This document shows, piece after piece, positions 54,236 through 64,000 of a stretch of DNA of 64,000 bases. Position 1 is the stretch's first letter. Every line of letters starts with the position of its first letter. The stretch is from Neisseriaceae bacterium (lineage in GTDB: Bacteria > Pseudomonadota > Gammaproteobacteria > Burkholderiales > UBA11063), in assembly GCA_947446595.1 (NCBI GenBank), contig CANFGS010000006.1, forward strand, positions 19,280 through 83,279. Direction: 5' to 3'. The notes beneath the pieces were generated by a model. That model was not told the origin of the DNA. It ran no database searches and saw nothing but the letters and a program-made list of their open reading frames with translations. Position numbers and translations under genes: made by a program.

Positions 54236-54967
54236 ATGATACGACTTGGTGTTAATATTGATCACATCGCAACGATAAGAAATGCAAGGGGAGAGTTATT
54301 CCCAAGTGTAATTGAGGCTGGTCTCATTGCAGAAACCAATGGAGCAGATTTAATAACGGTACATTTACGTGAAGATAGACGCCATATTAAAGATAATGAT
54401 GTTATATTACTTAGACAGACCCTAAAGACCGAACTTAATCTAGAAATCGCAGCAACACCAGAGATGCTTGATTTCGCACTTGAAGTTCGACCTGATTATG
54501 TTTGTATAGTACCTGAAAAACGCGAAGAATTAACAACTGAGGGTGGACTTAACGTAACTGCAAATTTTGATTACATTGCTAGTATTGTTAGTAAATTACA
54601 AGATAATGGGATTAGAGCCTCATTATTTGTTGATCCTGATACTACCCAGATTACCGCAGCAGCAGATGCTAATGCATATGCAATAGAAATTCATACCGGT
54701 AAGTATGCGCAGTCAAAAGACATGTACCATACTAATGAAGAATATTATAAAATTAAGGATATGTGTGAATTAGCTGATTCATTAGATTTAGTTGTAAATG
54801 CTGGGCATGGTTTGACTTACCATAATGTAAAACCAATTGCACGACTGCCCCAAATGCATGAACTAAATATAGGTTTTGCAATTATAGCTCAAAGCGTTTT
54901 TTGGGGATTACCAAAAGCCGTTAGCACGATGAAACAATCAATGTTAGAAGAAGAAGATAATGCATAA
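54236..54967 (+). CDS. pdxJ: Pyridoxine 5'-phosphate synthase
   Basis: PdxJ condenses 1-deoxyxylulose 5-phosphate with 3-amino-2-oxopropyl phosphate to give pyridoxine 5'-phosphate, the last ring-forming step of vitamin B6 synthesis. The 243-residue TIM barrel begins RLGVNIDHIATIRNARG and contains DLITVHLREDRRHI (active-site His/Arg), VPEKREELTTEGGL, EIHTGKYA and VNAGHGLTYHNV, all family hallmarks. I chose the ATG at 54236; a TTG at 54224 just after the cupin stop is possible. The next gene overlaps its end by 8 bp. Confidence 0.96.
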   Translation: MIRLGVNIDHIATIRNARGELFPSVIEAGLIAETNGADLITVHLREDRRHIKDNDVILLRQTLKTELNLEIAATPEMLDFALEVRPDYVCIVPEKREELTTEGGLNVTANFDYIASIVSKLQDNGIRASLFVDPDTTQITAAADANAYAIEIHTGKYAQSKDMYHTNEEYYKIKDMCELADSLDLVVNAGHGLTYHNVKPIARLPQMHELNIGFAIIAQSVFWGLPKAVSTMKQSMLEEEDNA

Positions 54968-55568
54968 TTTGGTGGCAATTTTAAGCGGTGCGGTTTTTGT
55001 GCTTGCTATTATCTGTGGAATAGGGCCACAAAATCTAAACATAATCACCCACGCCATTAAAAAAAACCACTCATTGACAGTATCATCAATAACTGCTCTT
55101 GCAGATATTTCTCTTCTTCTAGCCGGTGGTATTGGATTAAGCCTGTCTGACTCTAAGACGATTATAATTATTATCAATATAGTTGGTGTAATCTTTATGT
55201 GCTGGTATTTAATGACCAAAGTTAAGGGGTTATTTAGGCATCATGATAAATTAGTTATAAAAAACGTAAAAGAATCTAGAAAAAAAGCCGTTATAAGAGC
55301 TCTTGCCCTTACATTTCTAAACCCATTGGTATTAATTGATATGATTGTGATTATTGGTGCAACATCATCTCATTATCATGGAATCGATTGGTTAAATTTT
55401 ATTCTGGGGGCTATACTTGGTGATCTTATGTGGGTTTTCGGGATAACATTTATTGCACAGTCTTTTTCCAAACAACTAAATCGGGTTGGTGTGTGGATTA
55501 CACTAGATGTTATAACCATTGTTATTATGCTAGTGATCATATATAAAACAATTCTTTTTTTAATCTAA
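54960..55568 (+). CDS. LysE/ArgO family amino-acid exporter
   Basis: The 202-residue membrane protein has about six transmembrane helices and the LysE opening GAVFVLAIICGIGPQNLNII (residues 8-27, the G.GP.N motif), then SSITALADISLLLAGGIGLS and FLNPLVLIDMIVIIGATSSH (about 115-134, the NP motif). It probably exports a basic amino acid or a related compound. It is translated by overlap with pdxJ (ATG at 54960 inside the pdxJ end) and precedes acpS by 4 bp, an unusual insertion into the common pdxJ-acpS pair. Confidence 0.85.
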   Translation: MHNLVAILSGAVFVLAIICGIGPQNLNIITHAIKKNHSLTVSSITALADISLLLAGGIGLSLSDSKTIIIIINIVGVIFMCWYLMTKVKGLFRHHDKLVIKNVKESRKKAVIRALALTFLNPLVLIDMIVIIGATSSHYHGIDWLNFILGAILGDLMWVFGITFIAQSFSKQLNRVGVWITLDVITIVIMLVIIYKTILFLI

Positions 55569-55572
55569 AAAT

Positions 55573-55953
55573 ATGATTTACGGCATCGGTCAGGATATTG
55601 TTGAAAACTCTAGAATTAAACGTGTATTAGATATATATGGGCAGCGTTTTATTGACAAAGTGCTATCCAAAAGCGAACAACTAGTATATATCAAAAGAAA
55701 AAATAAGGTTGAGTACATTGCCAAACGTTTTGCAGCCAAAGAAGCATTTTCTAAAGCATGCGGAATGGGTTTTCGAGCTCCTATACTAATGCCAAGAATT
55801 TCAGTACTAAATACTCCATCTGGAAAACCAGAATTTGTTTTTGATGCTACAATATTCGAGTTTTTAGAAAAGCGTAAAATCAATGGATTTCATGTATCAC
55901 TAAGCGACGAAGTAAACACTTCAACCGCTTTAGTTATTTTAGAGAGTGACTAA
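55573..55953 (+). CDS. acpS: Holo-acyl carrier protein synthase
   Basis: AcpS moves 4'-phosphopantetheine from CoA to the Ser of acyl carrier protein, activating it for fatty-acid synthesis. The 126-residue protein has IYGIGQDIVENSRIKRVL (residues 2-19, Asp of the GxDIV motif) and YIAKRFAAKEAFSKACG (about 49-65, the RFAAKEA motif with catalytic Glu), then HVSLSDEVNTSTALVIL. Length is standard. Its stop overlaps the stop of the convergent SDR gene by 4 bp. Confidence 0.95.
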   Translation: MIYGIGQDIVENSRIKRVLDIYGQRFIDKVLSKSEQLVYIKRKNKVEYIAKRFAAKEAFSKACGMGFRAPILMPRISVLNTPSGKPEFVFDATIFEFLEKRKINGFHVSLSDEVNTSTALVILESD

Positions 55954-56687
55954 CAAGCAGTATATCCACCATCAAAAGGAATTACACCGCCTGTCATGAA
56001 TGAAGCTTCCTCTCTAGTTAGGAAATATGCTAATTCAGCAACTTCGTCAGGATTACCAACTCTACCTATTGGTTGCATCATAGCTTCTTCTTTTTCTATT
56101 TCGGGAAGAGATATTCCAGATTTTTTTGAATATCTATTAATAGCATTTCTATATAAAGGCGTATCTATTGTTCCAGCGCCGATGCAATTCACCCGAATAT
56201 TATATCTAGCATAATCTAGTGCGGTACTTTTGGTTAGACTTCCCAAAGCAGCTTTTGTCATACCATAAGCTGAAGAACTATTTTTCGCAATAGTACATTG
56301 ATCAGAACCAATGGTAACTATAGCACCACCATTTTGTTCTTTCATATGTGGGATAACGGCTTGAATAAACCAAAAAGCCCCTAATAAATTTAAGTGTAAA
56401 ATATGCATCAAATCTTCATCACTAGTATTTTCAATTGTTGCCGAAAGATGTTTACCTGCTGATACAACTATATTATTAATCTGTTTGCTTTCAGAAATAA
56501 TTTGTTTAATTGATTGTCTAATTTCCTCTGAATTACAAACATCAGTTTTTATATATTTATAATTTGAATTAGTAATATCATTATTCACTATATCTAGATT
56601 ATAAACAATGCACTCTTCTGATAAAAACTTCTTCACACAAGAAAGCCCTATCCCCGAAGAACCACCAGAAACAACTACAACTTGCAT
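55950..56687 (-). CDS. SDR-family oxidoreductase (sugar-acid cluster)
   Basis: The 245-residue short-chain dehydrogenase has SGGSSGIGLSCV (residues 7-18, NAD(P)-binding TGxxxGxG), NNIVVSAGKHLS (NNAG-type) and GSDQCTIAKNSSSAYGMTKA with the catalytic Ser...Tyr-xxx-Lys. The end GGVIPFDGGYTAC is typical. It is divergent from the enolase-lactonase-aldolase genes, so it is probably the sugar or keto-acid dehydrogenase of the same pathway, for example a fucose or 2-keto-3-deoxy-fuconate dehydrogenase. The substrate cannot be told from the sequence. Confidence 0.85.
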   Translation of the reverse strand: MQVVVVSGGSSGIGLSCVKKFLSEECIVYNLDIVNNDITNSNYKYIKTDVCNSEEIRQSIKQIISESKQINNIVVSAGKHLSATIENTSDEDLMHILHLNLLGAFWFIQAVIPHMKEQNGGAIVTIGSDQCTIAKNSSSAYGMTKAALGSLTKSTALDYARYNIRVNCIGAGTIDTPLYRNAINRYSKKSGISLPEIEKEEAMMQPIGRVGNPDEVAELAYFLTREEASFMTGGVIPFDGGYTAC

Positions 56688-56814
56688 AACTTAATCCTAA
56701 AAACATACATGATATTAACATAGTAGTTTTAATTTTGAGATAATTTTTTATGGTTAATTTACCAAACTTATCTTCAATATGTTAAAATGTTTTTCTTAAA
56801 CCTAGAGGGCATTT

Positions 56815-57993
56815 ATGAAAATTAATAGAATTGAAATATTTGATACATTTTGTCAAGATAGACCACAGTGGCACCCCGTATTTGTACGTATCCATACCGA
56901 TGAAGGAATAAGTGGTGTTGGTGAAGCTGGACTTGCTTATGATTGGGGGCATAGTGCTGCTGCTAATATGATCAATGAAATAGCTAAAGCACGAATTCTT
57001 GGATCTGACCCATTCCAAACAGAACTTATTTGGAATAAAATGTACCGCGAGGGATTTTGGGCTGCTGGTGGAAATGCTGTATTTTTTGCAGCCATGTCAG
57101 CAATAGATACTGCACTTTGGGATATAAAAGCTAAAGCTTTAAATGTACCGCTATATCAATTACTGGGTGGTAAAGTTAATCCAAAACTTAGAACATATGC
57201 TAGTCAACTACAATTTGACTGGGATACTGAAGCTCGAAAACTAATCGAACCAATAGAATATGCCCGTGCTGCAGAAAAAGCTCTAAAAGAAGGCTATGAT
57301 GCGGTAAAAGTTAACCCAATGTTTTATGATAAAAATGCAAATACTATGTATGATCTAACTAAGTTATTTCCTCATAATTTTATGCAACTAGTAAAAGCAA
57401 GAATGAAAGCTATTCGTGATACAGTTGGTGATAGTGTTGATATATTTTTAGAATGCCATAGCTTACTTGGAGCAACTTCAGCTATTCAAGTTGGGCGTGA
57501 GATTGCTGAAGAATTTAATTGTGCTTTTATGGAAGAACCAGTTAATTATCTAAACTCTGCTCTACACGATAAAATTTCAGCAAAGGTTAGCGTTCCATTA
57601 GCTGCTGGGGAAAGACTATATTTCAGGCATGGAATGCGTCCATATTTTGAAAATCAAACTATAGACATTTTACAGCCTGATATTGGTTTGTGTGGTGGAA
57701 TTACTGAAACCAAAAAAGTATGCGATTACGCTGATCTATATGATATTCAAGTTCAAGCTCACGTATGTGGTGGACCAGTTGCAACTGCGGTATCATTACA
57801 CTTAGAAACAGCAATACCTAATTTCTATATTCATGAACATCATACTTATGCCACCAAAAGATGGAATCGCGAGCTATGTATTCAAGACTACCAACCTCAA
57901 AGTGGCTTTATGGTAGCTCCTGAATTACCAGGGATTGGGATTGAACTAAATGATGAAGTTGTTATGAAATCAAAAGCTTTTGATGTGAAATAA
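56815..57993 (+). CDS. Enolase-superfamily sugar-acid dehydratase
   Basis: The 392-residue protein belongs to the mandelate racemase/galactonate dehydratase group, which abstracts a proton next to the carboxylate of a sugar acid and eliminates water. It has the N-terminal capping domain (VFVRIHTDEGISGVGEAGL), AAMSAIDTALWDIKAKALN, VKVNPMFYD, DIFLECHSLLG and FMEEPVN and AAGERLY supplying metal-binding acids, and IQVQAHVCGGPVATAVSLHL with the catalytic His region. The next genes encode a lactonase-like enzyme and a class II aldolase, which together suit non-phosphorylated catabolism of a 6-deoxyhexonate or pentonate. Confidence 0.88.
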   Translation: MKINRIEIFDTFCQDRPQWHPVFVRIHTDEGISGVGEAGLAYDWGHSAAANMINEIAKARILGSDPFQTELIWNKMYREGFWAAGGNAVFFAAMSAIDTALWDIKAKALNVPLYQLLGGKVNPKLRTYASQLQFDWDTEARKLIEPIEYARAAEKALKEGYDAVKVNPMFYDKNANTMYDLTKLFPHNFMQLVKARMKAIRDTVGDSVDIFLECHSLLGATSAIQVGREIAEEFNCAFMEEPVNYLNSALHDKISAKVSVPLAAGERLYFRHGMRPYFENQTIDILQPDIGLCGGITETKKVCDYADLYDIQVQAHVCGGPVATAVSLHLETAIPNFYIHEHHTYATKRWNRELCIQDYQPQSGFMVAPELPGIGIELNDEVVMKSKAFDVK

Positions 57994-58027
57994 AAACGTA
58001 ATAATATTAATATAAAAAAGGTTATAA

Positions 58028-58891
58028 ATGCGCGTAATTGACACACACATCCACTTTTGGGATTTAGCAAATAATATAAATACTTGGGTTTCTAGAGTTA
58101 ATGAGCCGTCTTTAATTAAAAACTATTTGCCAGATATGATAATCAAACAATTTAAAGCTCAGCTTCATGGTGTAGTGCATATTGAAGCTCACGACTCTGC
58201 AATTTCAACAATTTCTGAGATTAATTGGTTGAGTCAAATTATGAAAACTATTCCAAACCTCAAATATAGTCATATAGCATTTGCGGATATTACTTTGCCT
58301 AAAAGTGAATTTGCTAAAACTATTGATAATCTAAAGGTTTGCCAAAACGTAAGCGGTATTCGCCACATACTTTCACATAGCACCAAATTTAATTATAGCC
58401 CATGTGATGCTGATTTGTCCCAAAATGCTAATATTGCTACAAACTTAAGTTATCTAGCTAGCGCAAAGTTAATTTTTGATTGTCAAATGCACCCATATCA
58501 AATAGATAATATTCTAGATTCAATTAAAGAGTCGAGGGTTATATGTGTTGTTGACCATTTAGCATTACCAGCTTGGAAAAATGAAGGTGATGAAGATTAT
58601 AAAAAATGGCAAAATACAGTTATGGAACTCGCAAAACTCGACAATGTATATATCAAAGTCTCTGGTATTGATATGTTTAGACAGGAACATGAATTTAAAA
58701 ATGTTTTAGATTTTTGTTTCAAAAACATTCCAAGTACCAATTTGATATATGGATCTAATTACCCAGTATCATTTAACCATGATTATAACTATTGGTATGA
58801 ATACTTAAATAATTTTAACTTATCGGATGCTACCAAAGAGCAAATCTTTTTTAAAACAGCTAATAGCATTTTTTTCAATAATACTCCTTAA
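58028..58891 (+). CDS. Amidohydrolase-type lactonase (fuconolactonase-like)
   Basis: The 287-residue TIM-barrel protein begins RVIDTHIHFWDLANN (DxHxHxW motif, metal ligands) and has LHGVVHIEAHDS, FDCQMHPYQI, CVVDHLALPAW (HxxxP), IKVSGIDMF and LIYGSNYPVSF (the GS(D/N)xPV motif), as in L-fuconolactonase and 2-pyrone-4,6-dicarboxylate lactonase relatives. It would open the sugar lactone formed by the dehydrogenase. AAAAAGG precedes the ATG. Its stop codon TAA (58889-58891) shares its last A with the ATT that seems to begin the aldolase frame. Confidence 0.85.
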   Translation: MRVIDTHIHFWDLANNINTWVSRVNEPSLIKNYLPDMIIKQFKAQLHGVVHIEAHDSAISTISEINWLSQIMKTIPNLKYSHIAFADITLPKSEFAKTIDNLKVCQNVSGIRHILSHSTKFNYSPCDADLSQNANIATNLSYLASAKLIFDCQMHPYQIDNILDSIKESRVICVVDHLALPAWKNEGDEDYKKWQNTVMELAKLDNVYIKVSGIDMFRQEHEFKNVLDFCFKNIPSTNLIYGSNYPVSFNHDYNYWYEYLNNFNLSDATKEQIFFKTANSIFFNNTP

Positions 58892-59697
58892 TTTTAGAGA
58901 AAGATAACCAAATTAATAACATCACTCAAAAAAGTATTGAAGCTAAAATACGTGAAAGTAAAGCAGGTACCGAAACTAATTTAAGAAAGCAATTAGCCTA
59001 CCTATATCGAATATTTGATTACTATGGCTGGTGCGATCTTATTGTAACGCATTTATCGGTTAGAATTCCTGGAGAAAATGCACTCCTGATTCTTCCGTTT
59101 GGAATTTCATTTAAAGAAATTACTCCTGATAATTTAATTAAAGTTGATTTTGAAGGTAATATTTTGCAAAGTAGCGGCGGGTTTAACATAAATAAAAATG
59201 GTACTACTGTACATAGAGCTATTTATGCTAGCAAACCTGAAGTTAATTGCATTTTACACACCCATTCTCACTATGGAGTAGCAATATCTAATTTAGAAGA
59301 AAAACTTTATTGTTTAGATCAAATTAGCATGATGTTTTATAATAAAGTTGGTTATCACGACTTTGAAACTTTATTTATTAATGATGATAAACAAGCCCCA
59401 TTAATCAAAGATATGAAAGGATTTAACAGTATGATCTTAAAAAACCATGGTTTATTAACTGTTGGTAAAAGCATAACTGAAGCCTTTTGGTTCCATTATT
59501 ATCTAGAAACCACTTGCAAAGTGCAGGTTCTAACTATGTCTACAGGTGGCAAAATACGGCATCCTAGTATTGAAGCTATACAAAACACAGCCGGCAAATA
59601 TGATAAATGGCGTAATGAAAATGATGATATTTCTGTTAGTGATAGCGAGTTATTATTTGAAGCAGCAAAACGTCAAATCGGATATGTTTTTGAGTAA
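58891..59697 (+). CDS. Class II aldolase, with ATT in place of a normal start
   Basis: The protein is a class II aldolase/adducin family member that probably splits the keto-deoxy acid. The clear catalytic part has ILHTHSHYGVAIS (zinc His pair) and ILKNHGLLTVGKS (third zinc His), from TTG at 59164. The same frame is open and coding-like upstream to 58891 (LRKQLAYLYRIFDYYGWCDL, THLSVRIPGENALLILPFG: the family N-terminus). No ATG, GTG or TTG lies there. ATT at 58891 overlaps the preceding TAA as TAATT, where TAATG is expected. Full length would be 268 residues, normal for the family. Either ATT is used, or the start was lost and the gene is failing. Confidence 0.7.
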   Translation: MLEKDNQINNITQKSIEAKIRESKAGTETNLRKQLAYLYRIFDYYGWCDLIVTHLSVRIPGENALLILPFGISFKEITPDNLIKVDFEGNILQSSGGFNINKNGTTVHRAIYASKPEVNCILHTHSHYGVAISNLEEKLYCLDQISMMFYNKVGYHDFETLFINDDKQAPLIKDMKGFNSMILKNHGLLTVGKSITEAFWFHYYLETTCKVQVLTMSTGGKIRHPSIEAIQNTAGKYDKWRNENDDISVSDSELLFEAAKRQIGYVFE

Positions 59698-59757
59698 CCC
59701 CTAACTTTTGTTCAGAAATATAGTTGATTTTTAAGATAAATAGCTTAATTGATATTA

Positions 59758-59940
59758 TTAATGAGCTAAAATCTCAATGTGAACAAAATTTAGCGATTTA
59801 AAATTAAAGATATCTTTTCGTAGCAACCCAGTCCATCTTACCTGACGAGGATAACGTTCTACATATAAAGTTTTGAAATTAAAAGATCCAGCTACAAAAC
59901 CTCAAGTATTAGAGTCGCCATAACAAAGAATATTTTTCAT
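59758..59940 (-). pseudogene. Relic of an SGNH/GDSL hydrolase
   Basis: On the reverse strand an ATG at 59940 begins MKNILCYGDSNT, then a TGA, then GFVAGS and further VERYPRQVRWTGLLRKDIF before a TAA at 59758. GDSNTWG is the block I motif of SGNH hydrolases, so the TGA has replaced the Trp codon TGG. RYPRxVRWxGxL also matches the family. Everything after about residue 50 is gone. It is a nonsense-mutated and truncated pseudogene of an esterase-like enzyme. Confidence 0.8.
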
Positions 59941-60087
59941 CGAAGTCTTTAAGTAAAAATTACTTTAATAATCCACCACAGTATTTATTTTAAATTTAGT
60001 GAGAAAAGTTAAAGATTAAAAAATTTAACTATATATATATCGACATTACTCCATATAATATAGTTATCACGCTTGATCCAATAAATT

Positions 60088-60408
60088 TTATCTTAATATT
60101 ATTGATGCAGTTGCTTTTGTTTGTGAATCAATTTTAAATTTTGGAAAAGAAGTGAATGTTGATTTAGTTTCATCTTCATAGTAAACAGAAATACTCTCAT
60201 GCTGTGTAACAACACGATTTATTCTAGAAGTTTGATGAATAATATTATCTAACTCTTCTATATCTAACAATTCAATTTAAATATTATTAGTGAAAGAGGC
60301 AACCTTCTCATCTTTTTTGCCAGTATCTAACAATTCAATTTAAATATTATTAGTGAAAGAGGCAACCTTCTCATCTTTTTTGCCAGTAATTAATGTATAC
60401 CAATCTTG
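60088..60408 (-). pseudogene. Decayed ORF carrying a 63-bp tandem duplication
   Basis: Reverse-strand coding-like sequence (QFKKFQDWYTLITGKKDEKV then VASFTNNI) runs into a TAA, repeats GKKDEKVASFTNNI and the TAA after 21 codons, and continues as LLDIEELDNIIHQTSRINRV to a stop at 60088. The in-frame duplication copies a stop codon, so a full product is impossible without readthrough. I recognise no family. Confidence 0.45.
60261..60388. repeat. 63-bp tandem direct repeat, two copies
   Basis: TATCTAACAATTCAATTTAA starts one copy at 60261 and the next at 60324; the copies are identical over 63 bp and the match runs on for two bases. Identity shows a recent duplication. Two abutting copies without spacers rule out a CRISPR array. 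Confidence 0.95.
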
Positions 60409-60582
60409 AAATTTTTTAAACTGTTAAATGATATAACTTTATATTCAGATTATATATGCCTAGAATTTATATTCACTATATTAAAGGTCGCCTCTAATAC
60501 TTTCTACGCCTTAACCCTTATGTTGTTCCGCTCTATTTATAGCTAAAATCATCCTTTTTATTGTAGGTTTAACATTCATGCG

Positions 60583-60609
60583 CAGTTATTCGAAATTTTC
60601 GAATAACTG
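60583..60609. terminator. Perfect 12-bp inverted repeat at the end of the SDR gene
   Basis: CAGTTATTCGAA (60583-60594) pairs with TTCGAATAACTG (60598-60609) around 3 bases. It lies 6 bp after the stop of the leftward SDR gene and probably ends or protects its transcript. No T-run follows in that direction. Confidence 0.55.
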
Positions 60610-60614
60610 ATTCT

Positions 60615-61358
60615 TTATAACCCAACCAATGCCTCAGATTTCCTCCAGTATTTATGATGTTCTTCATCATAAATACTCCAAGCCTTTCTAAATTCTGTAG
60701 ATACATTTAGTATCCAGTAGATAAAATTAGCTACTGTTGCAACTGAGATTAGCTTATTTTCTTCTTTAGCTTTTGAAAATACGTTTCCTTTAGGGAAGAT
60801 TGTAGCACCTAGCTCTCTAAGTCTATCTTGAAGAGGTGTTGCGACCATTCCGGGTCTAACATTTATAAACTTGGTTTCTGGACATTCTAGATTGAGACAT
60901 TTCATAGCATGATGAATAGCTGCTTTAGACGTGCAATACCCAAATGAGCTATCAAGAGCAAATTCTGCAGCACCTGAAGATATATTAATAACTTTAGTAA
61001 CTGTGTTTTGCTTTAATAAAAGCTGCAATAAGGTAATAGGTGCAAAGAAATTAATTTCAAAGTGATCTCTTAGCTCTGCTATACCCATATTTCCAAATGG
61101 TTTGGGAATTAATATAGCTGCATTATTGATAATTTCAAGATTATCTATGCCAGATAGTTCGTTTATGATTTTTGCTTGGTCTGATGAATTGGTGAGATCC
61201 GCTTTGATGATGGTAAGTCGATCTTTTGAAATCTTAAGATCACTAAGGCTTTCAGTCCTTCGACTTACTGTATATACATAATAATCATTATCAAGAAATT
61301 TATTGACTAAACCAAATCCAATCCCAGATGAAGCACCAGTTATTAGTATATTTTTCAT
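60615..61358 (-). CDS. SDR-family oxidoreductase, sepiapterin-reductase-like
   Basis: The 247-residue protein begins KNILITGASSGIGFGLVNKF (NAD(P)-binding TGxxxGxG, residues 7-13), has NLEIINNAAILIPK (NNAG variant) and VINISSGAAEFALDSSFGYC with the catalytic Ser and Tyr-xxx-Lys (YCTSK). The C-terminal part (FIYWILNVSTEFRKAWSIYD) resembles sepiapterin reductase-like SDRs. The substrate is unknown. It is 23 bp after gyrB in the same direction and may be read with it. Confidence 0.82.
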   Translation of the reverse strand: MKNILITGASSGIGFGLVNKFLDNDYYVYTVSRRTESLSDLKISKDRLTIIKADLTNSSDQAKIINELSGIDNLEIINNAAILIPKPFGNMGIAELRDHFEINFFAPITLLQLLLKQNTVTKVINISSGAAEFALDSSFGYCTSKAAIHHAMKCLNLECPETKFINVRPGMVATPLQDRLRELGATIFPKGNVFSKAKEENKLISVATVANFIYWILNVSTEFRKAWSIYDEEHHKYWRKSEALVGL

Positions 61359-61381
61359 TTAGTCAATAAACCCTTATGTAT

Positions 61382-63778
<2,397 letters not shown>

Positions 63779-63895
63779 TTATCCTATTATAAATAAAGTT
63801 TATTAGCTGTATTATACCCTAATTTACTAGCGTAAGTTAACGTTTTTACTTGCGTGTAAGAGCCAAGTACATACTGGAAAATCATTTTATATTTA

Positions 63896-64000
63896 TTAAG
63901 CTACTATTTTAACATTTTTGGTAAGCTCCAAGTGATATTCAAATGGCGTAAGTTTATTGTTAAATCGTTGATGTACTCGCTTCATGTTATACCAATGTAG
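63896..64000 (-). mobile_element. C-terminal end of an IS3-type transposase
   Basis: The reverse strand from the window edge reads LHWYNMKRVHQRFNNKLTPF and then EYHLELTKNVKIVA to a TAA at 63896-63898. WYN..R.HQ.....TP.E. is the conserved C-terminus of IS3-family DDE transposases. The gene and left part of the IS lie beyond position 64000. Its terminal inverted repeat should lie between 63773 and 63895 but I cannot mark it. Confidence 0.85.

Larger units (their letters stand above)
59698..60614. other. Gene-poor, decayed region
   Basis: About 900 bp between the aldolase and SDR genes without an intact gene. It holds an SGNH hydrolase relic, a short ORF with a 63-bp tandem duplication, and a 12-bp inverted repeat, each listed separately. 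The density of broken frames suggests old mobile or lost genes. Confidence 0.6.

Noticed and set aside
60261..60388. CRISPR array
   Set aside because: Two abutting 63-bp copies without spacers, and no cas genes.

Overview
The window comes from an AT-rich proteobacterium. The GyrB sequence and the pdxJ, LysE-type exporter, acpS order look betaproteobacterial; an AT-rich Neisseriales-type host is a guess, not something the sequence proves. About two thirds of the window (position 1 to about 43697) belongs to an integrated element dominated by a contractile-tailed prophage. The remainder (about 43700 to 64000) is chromosomal: a small accessory or defence patch, then metabolic genes, several decayed genes, gyrB, and the edge of an IS3-type insertion sequence.

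Region by region. (a) 1-434: an unfinished reverse-strand ORF with a CPCSK motif, an operator-like palindrome and a relic of a Vat/CatB-type acyltransferase. (b) 435-8199: a PD-(D/E)XK-like protein facing a type I restriction-modification operon (hsdM, hsdS, a dual-specificity phosphatase, hsdR). (c) 8608-9570: the immunity region, with an S24/LexA-type repressor, an operator overlapping a rightward promoter, and a strongly structured leader of about 125 nt where a cro gene would be expected. (d) 9564-14432: replication and recombination genes (winged-helix initiator, DnaC-like loader, RusA-like resolvase, orphan adenine or cytosine methyltransferase, D5/SF3 helicase-primase). (e) 14438-28023: packaging and head genes, interrupted at 19731-22868 by a cargo block that holds a pair of paralogous unknown proteins and a three-gene TIGR04255-type operon. 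(f) 28029-28793: a reverse-strand gene with a HEPN-like RNase motif. (g) 28931-42319: sheath, tube, tail chaperones joined by a -1 frameshift at A AAA AAG, tape measure, hub, spike, baseplate and fibre genes, ending in a terminator. (h) 42558-43526: a Panacea antitoxin and an unknown partner. (i) 43675-43697: a 23-bp copy of the 3' end of tRNA-fMet, read as attR. Neither an integrase nor recognisable lysis genes lie in the window; the integrase and intact tRNA-fMet should lie beyond position 1.

Beyond attR, a two-gene ABC-type ATPase plus TOPRIM/DUF3226-like operon resembles split OLD/PARIS-type defence. Then follow small membrane proteins, a secreted RNase T2, relics of yggU and of a glycerophosphodiester phosphodiesterase, secreted and lipoprotein genes, a WbuC-type cupin with a PAS histidine kinase carrying two receiver-like domains, a lipocalin, pdxJ-lysE-acpS, and a sugar-acid catabolic cluster (SDR, enolase-superfamily dehydratase, lactonase-like amidohydrolase, class II aldolase). 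The aldolase frame has ATT where a coupled TAATG start would be expected. A pseudogene-rich gap (SGNH hydrolase relic, 63-bp tandem duplication) precedes an SDR gene and gyrB.

The prophage cargo sits at four places (left end, portal/protease junction, head/tail junction, right end). Most of it looks like defence or addiction functions, so the element probably acts as a carrier of host-protective systems. All functional statements come from reading motifs by eye; no database search was run.
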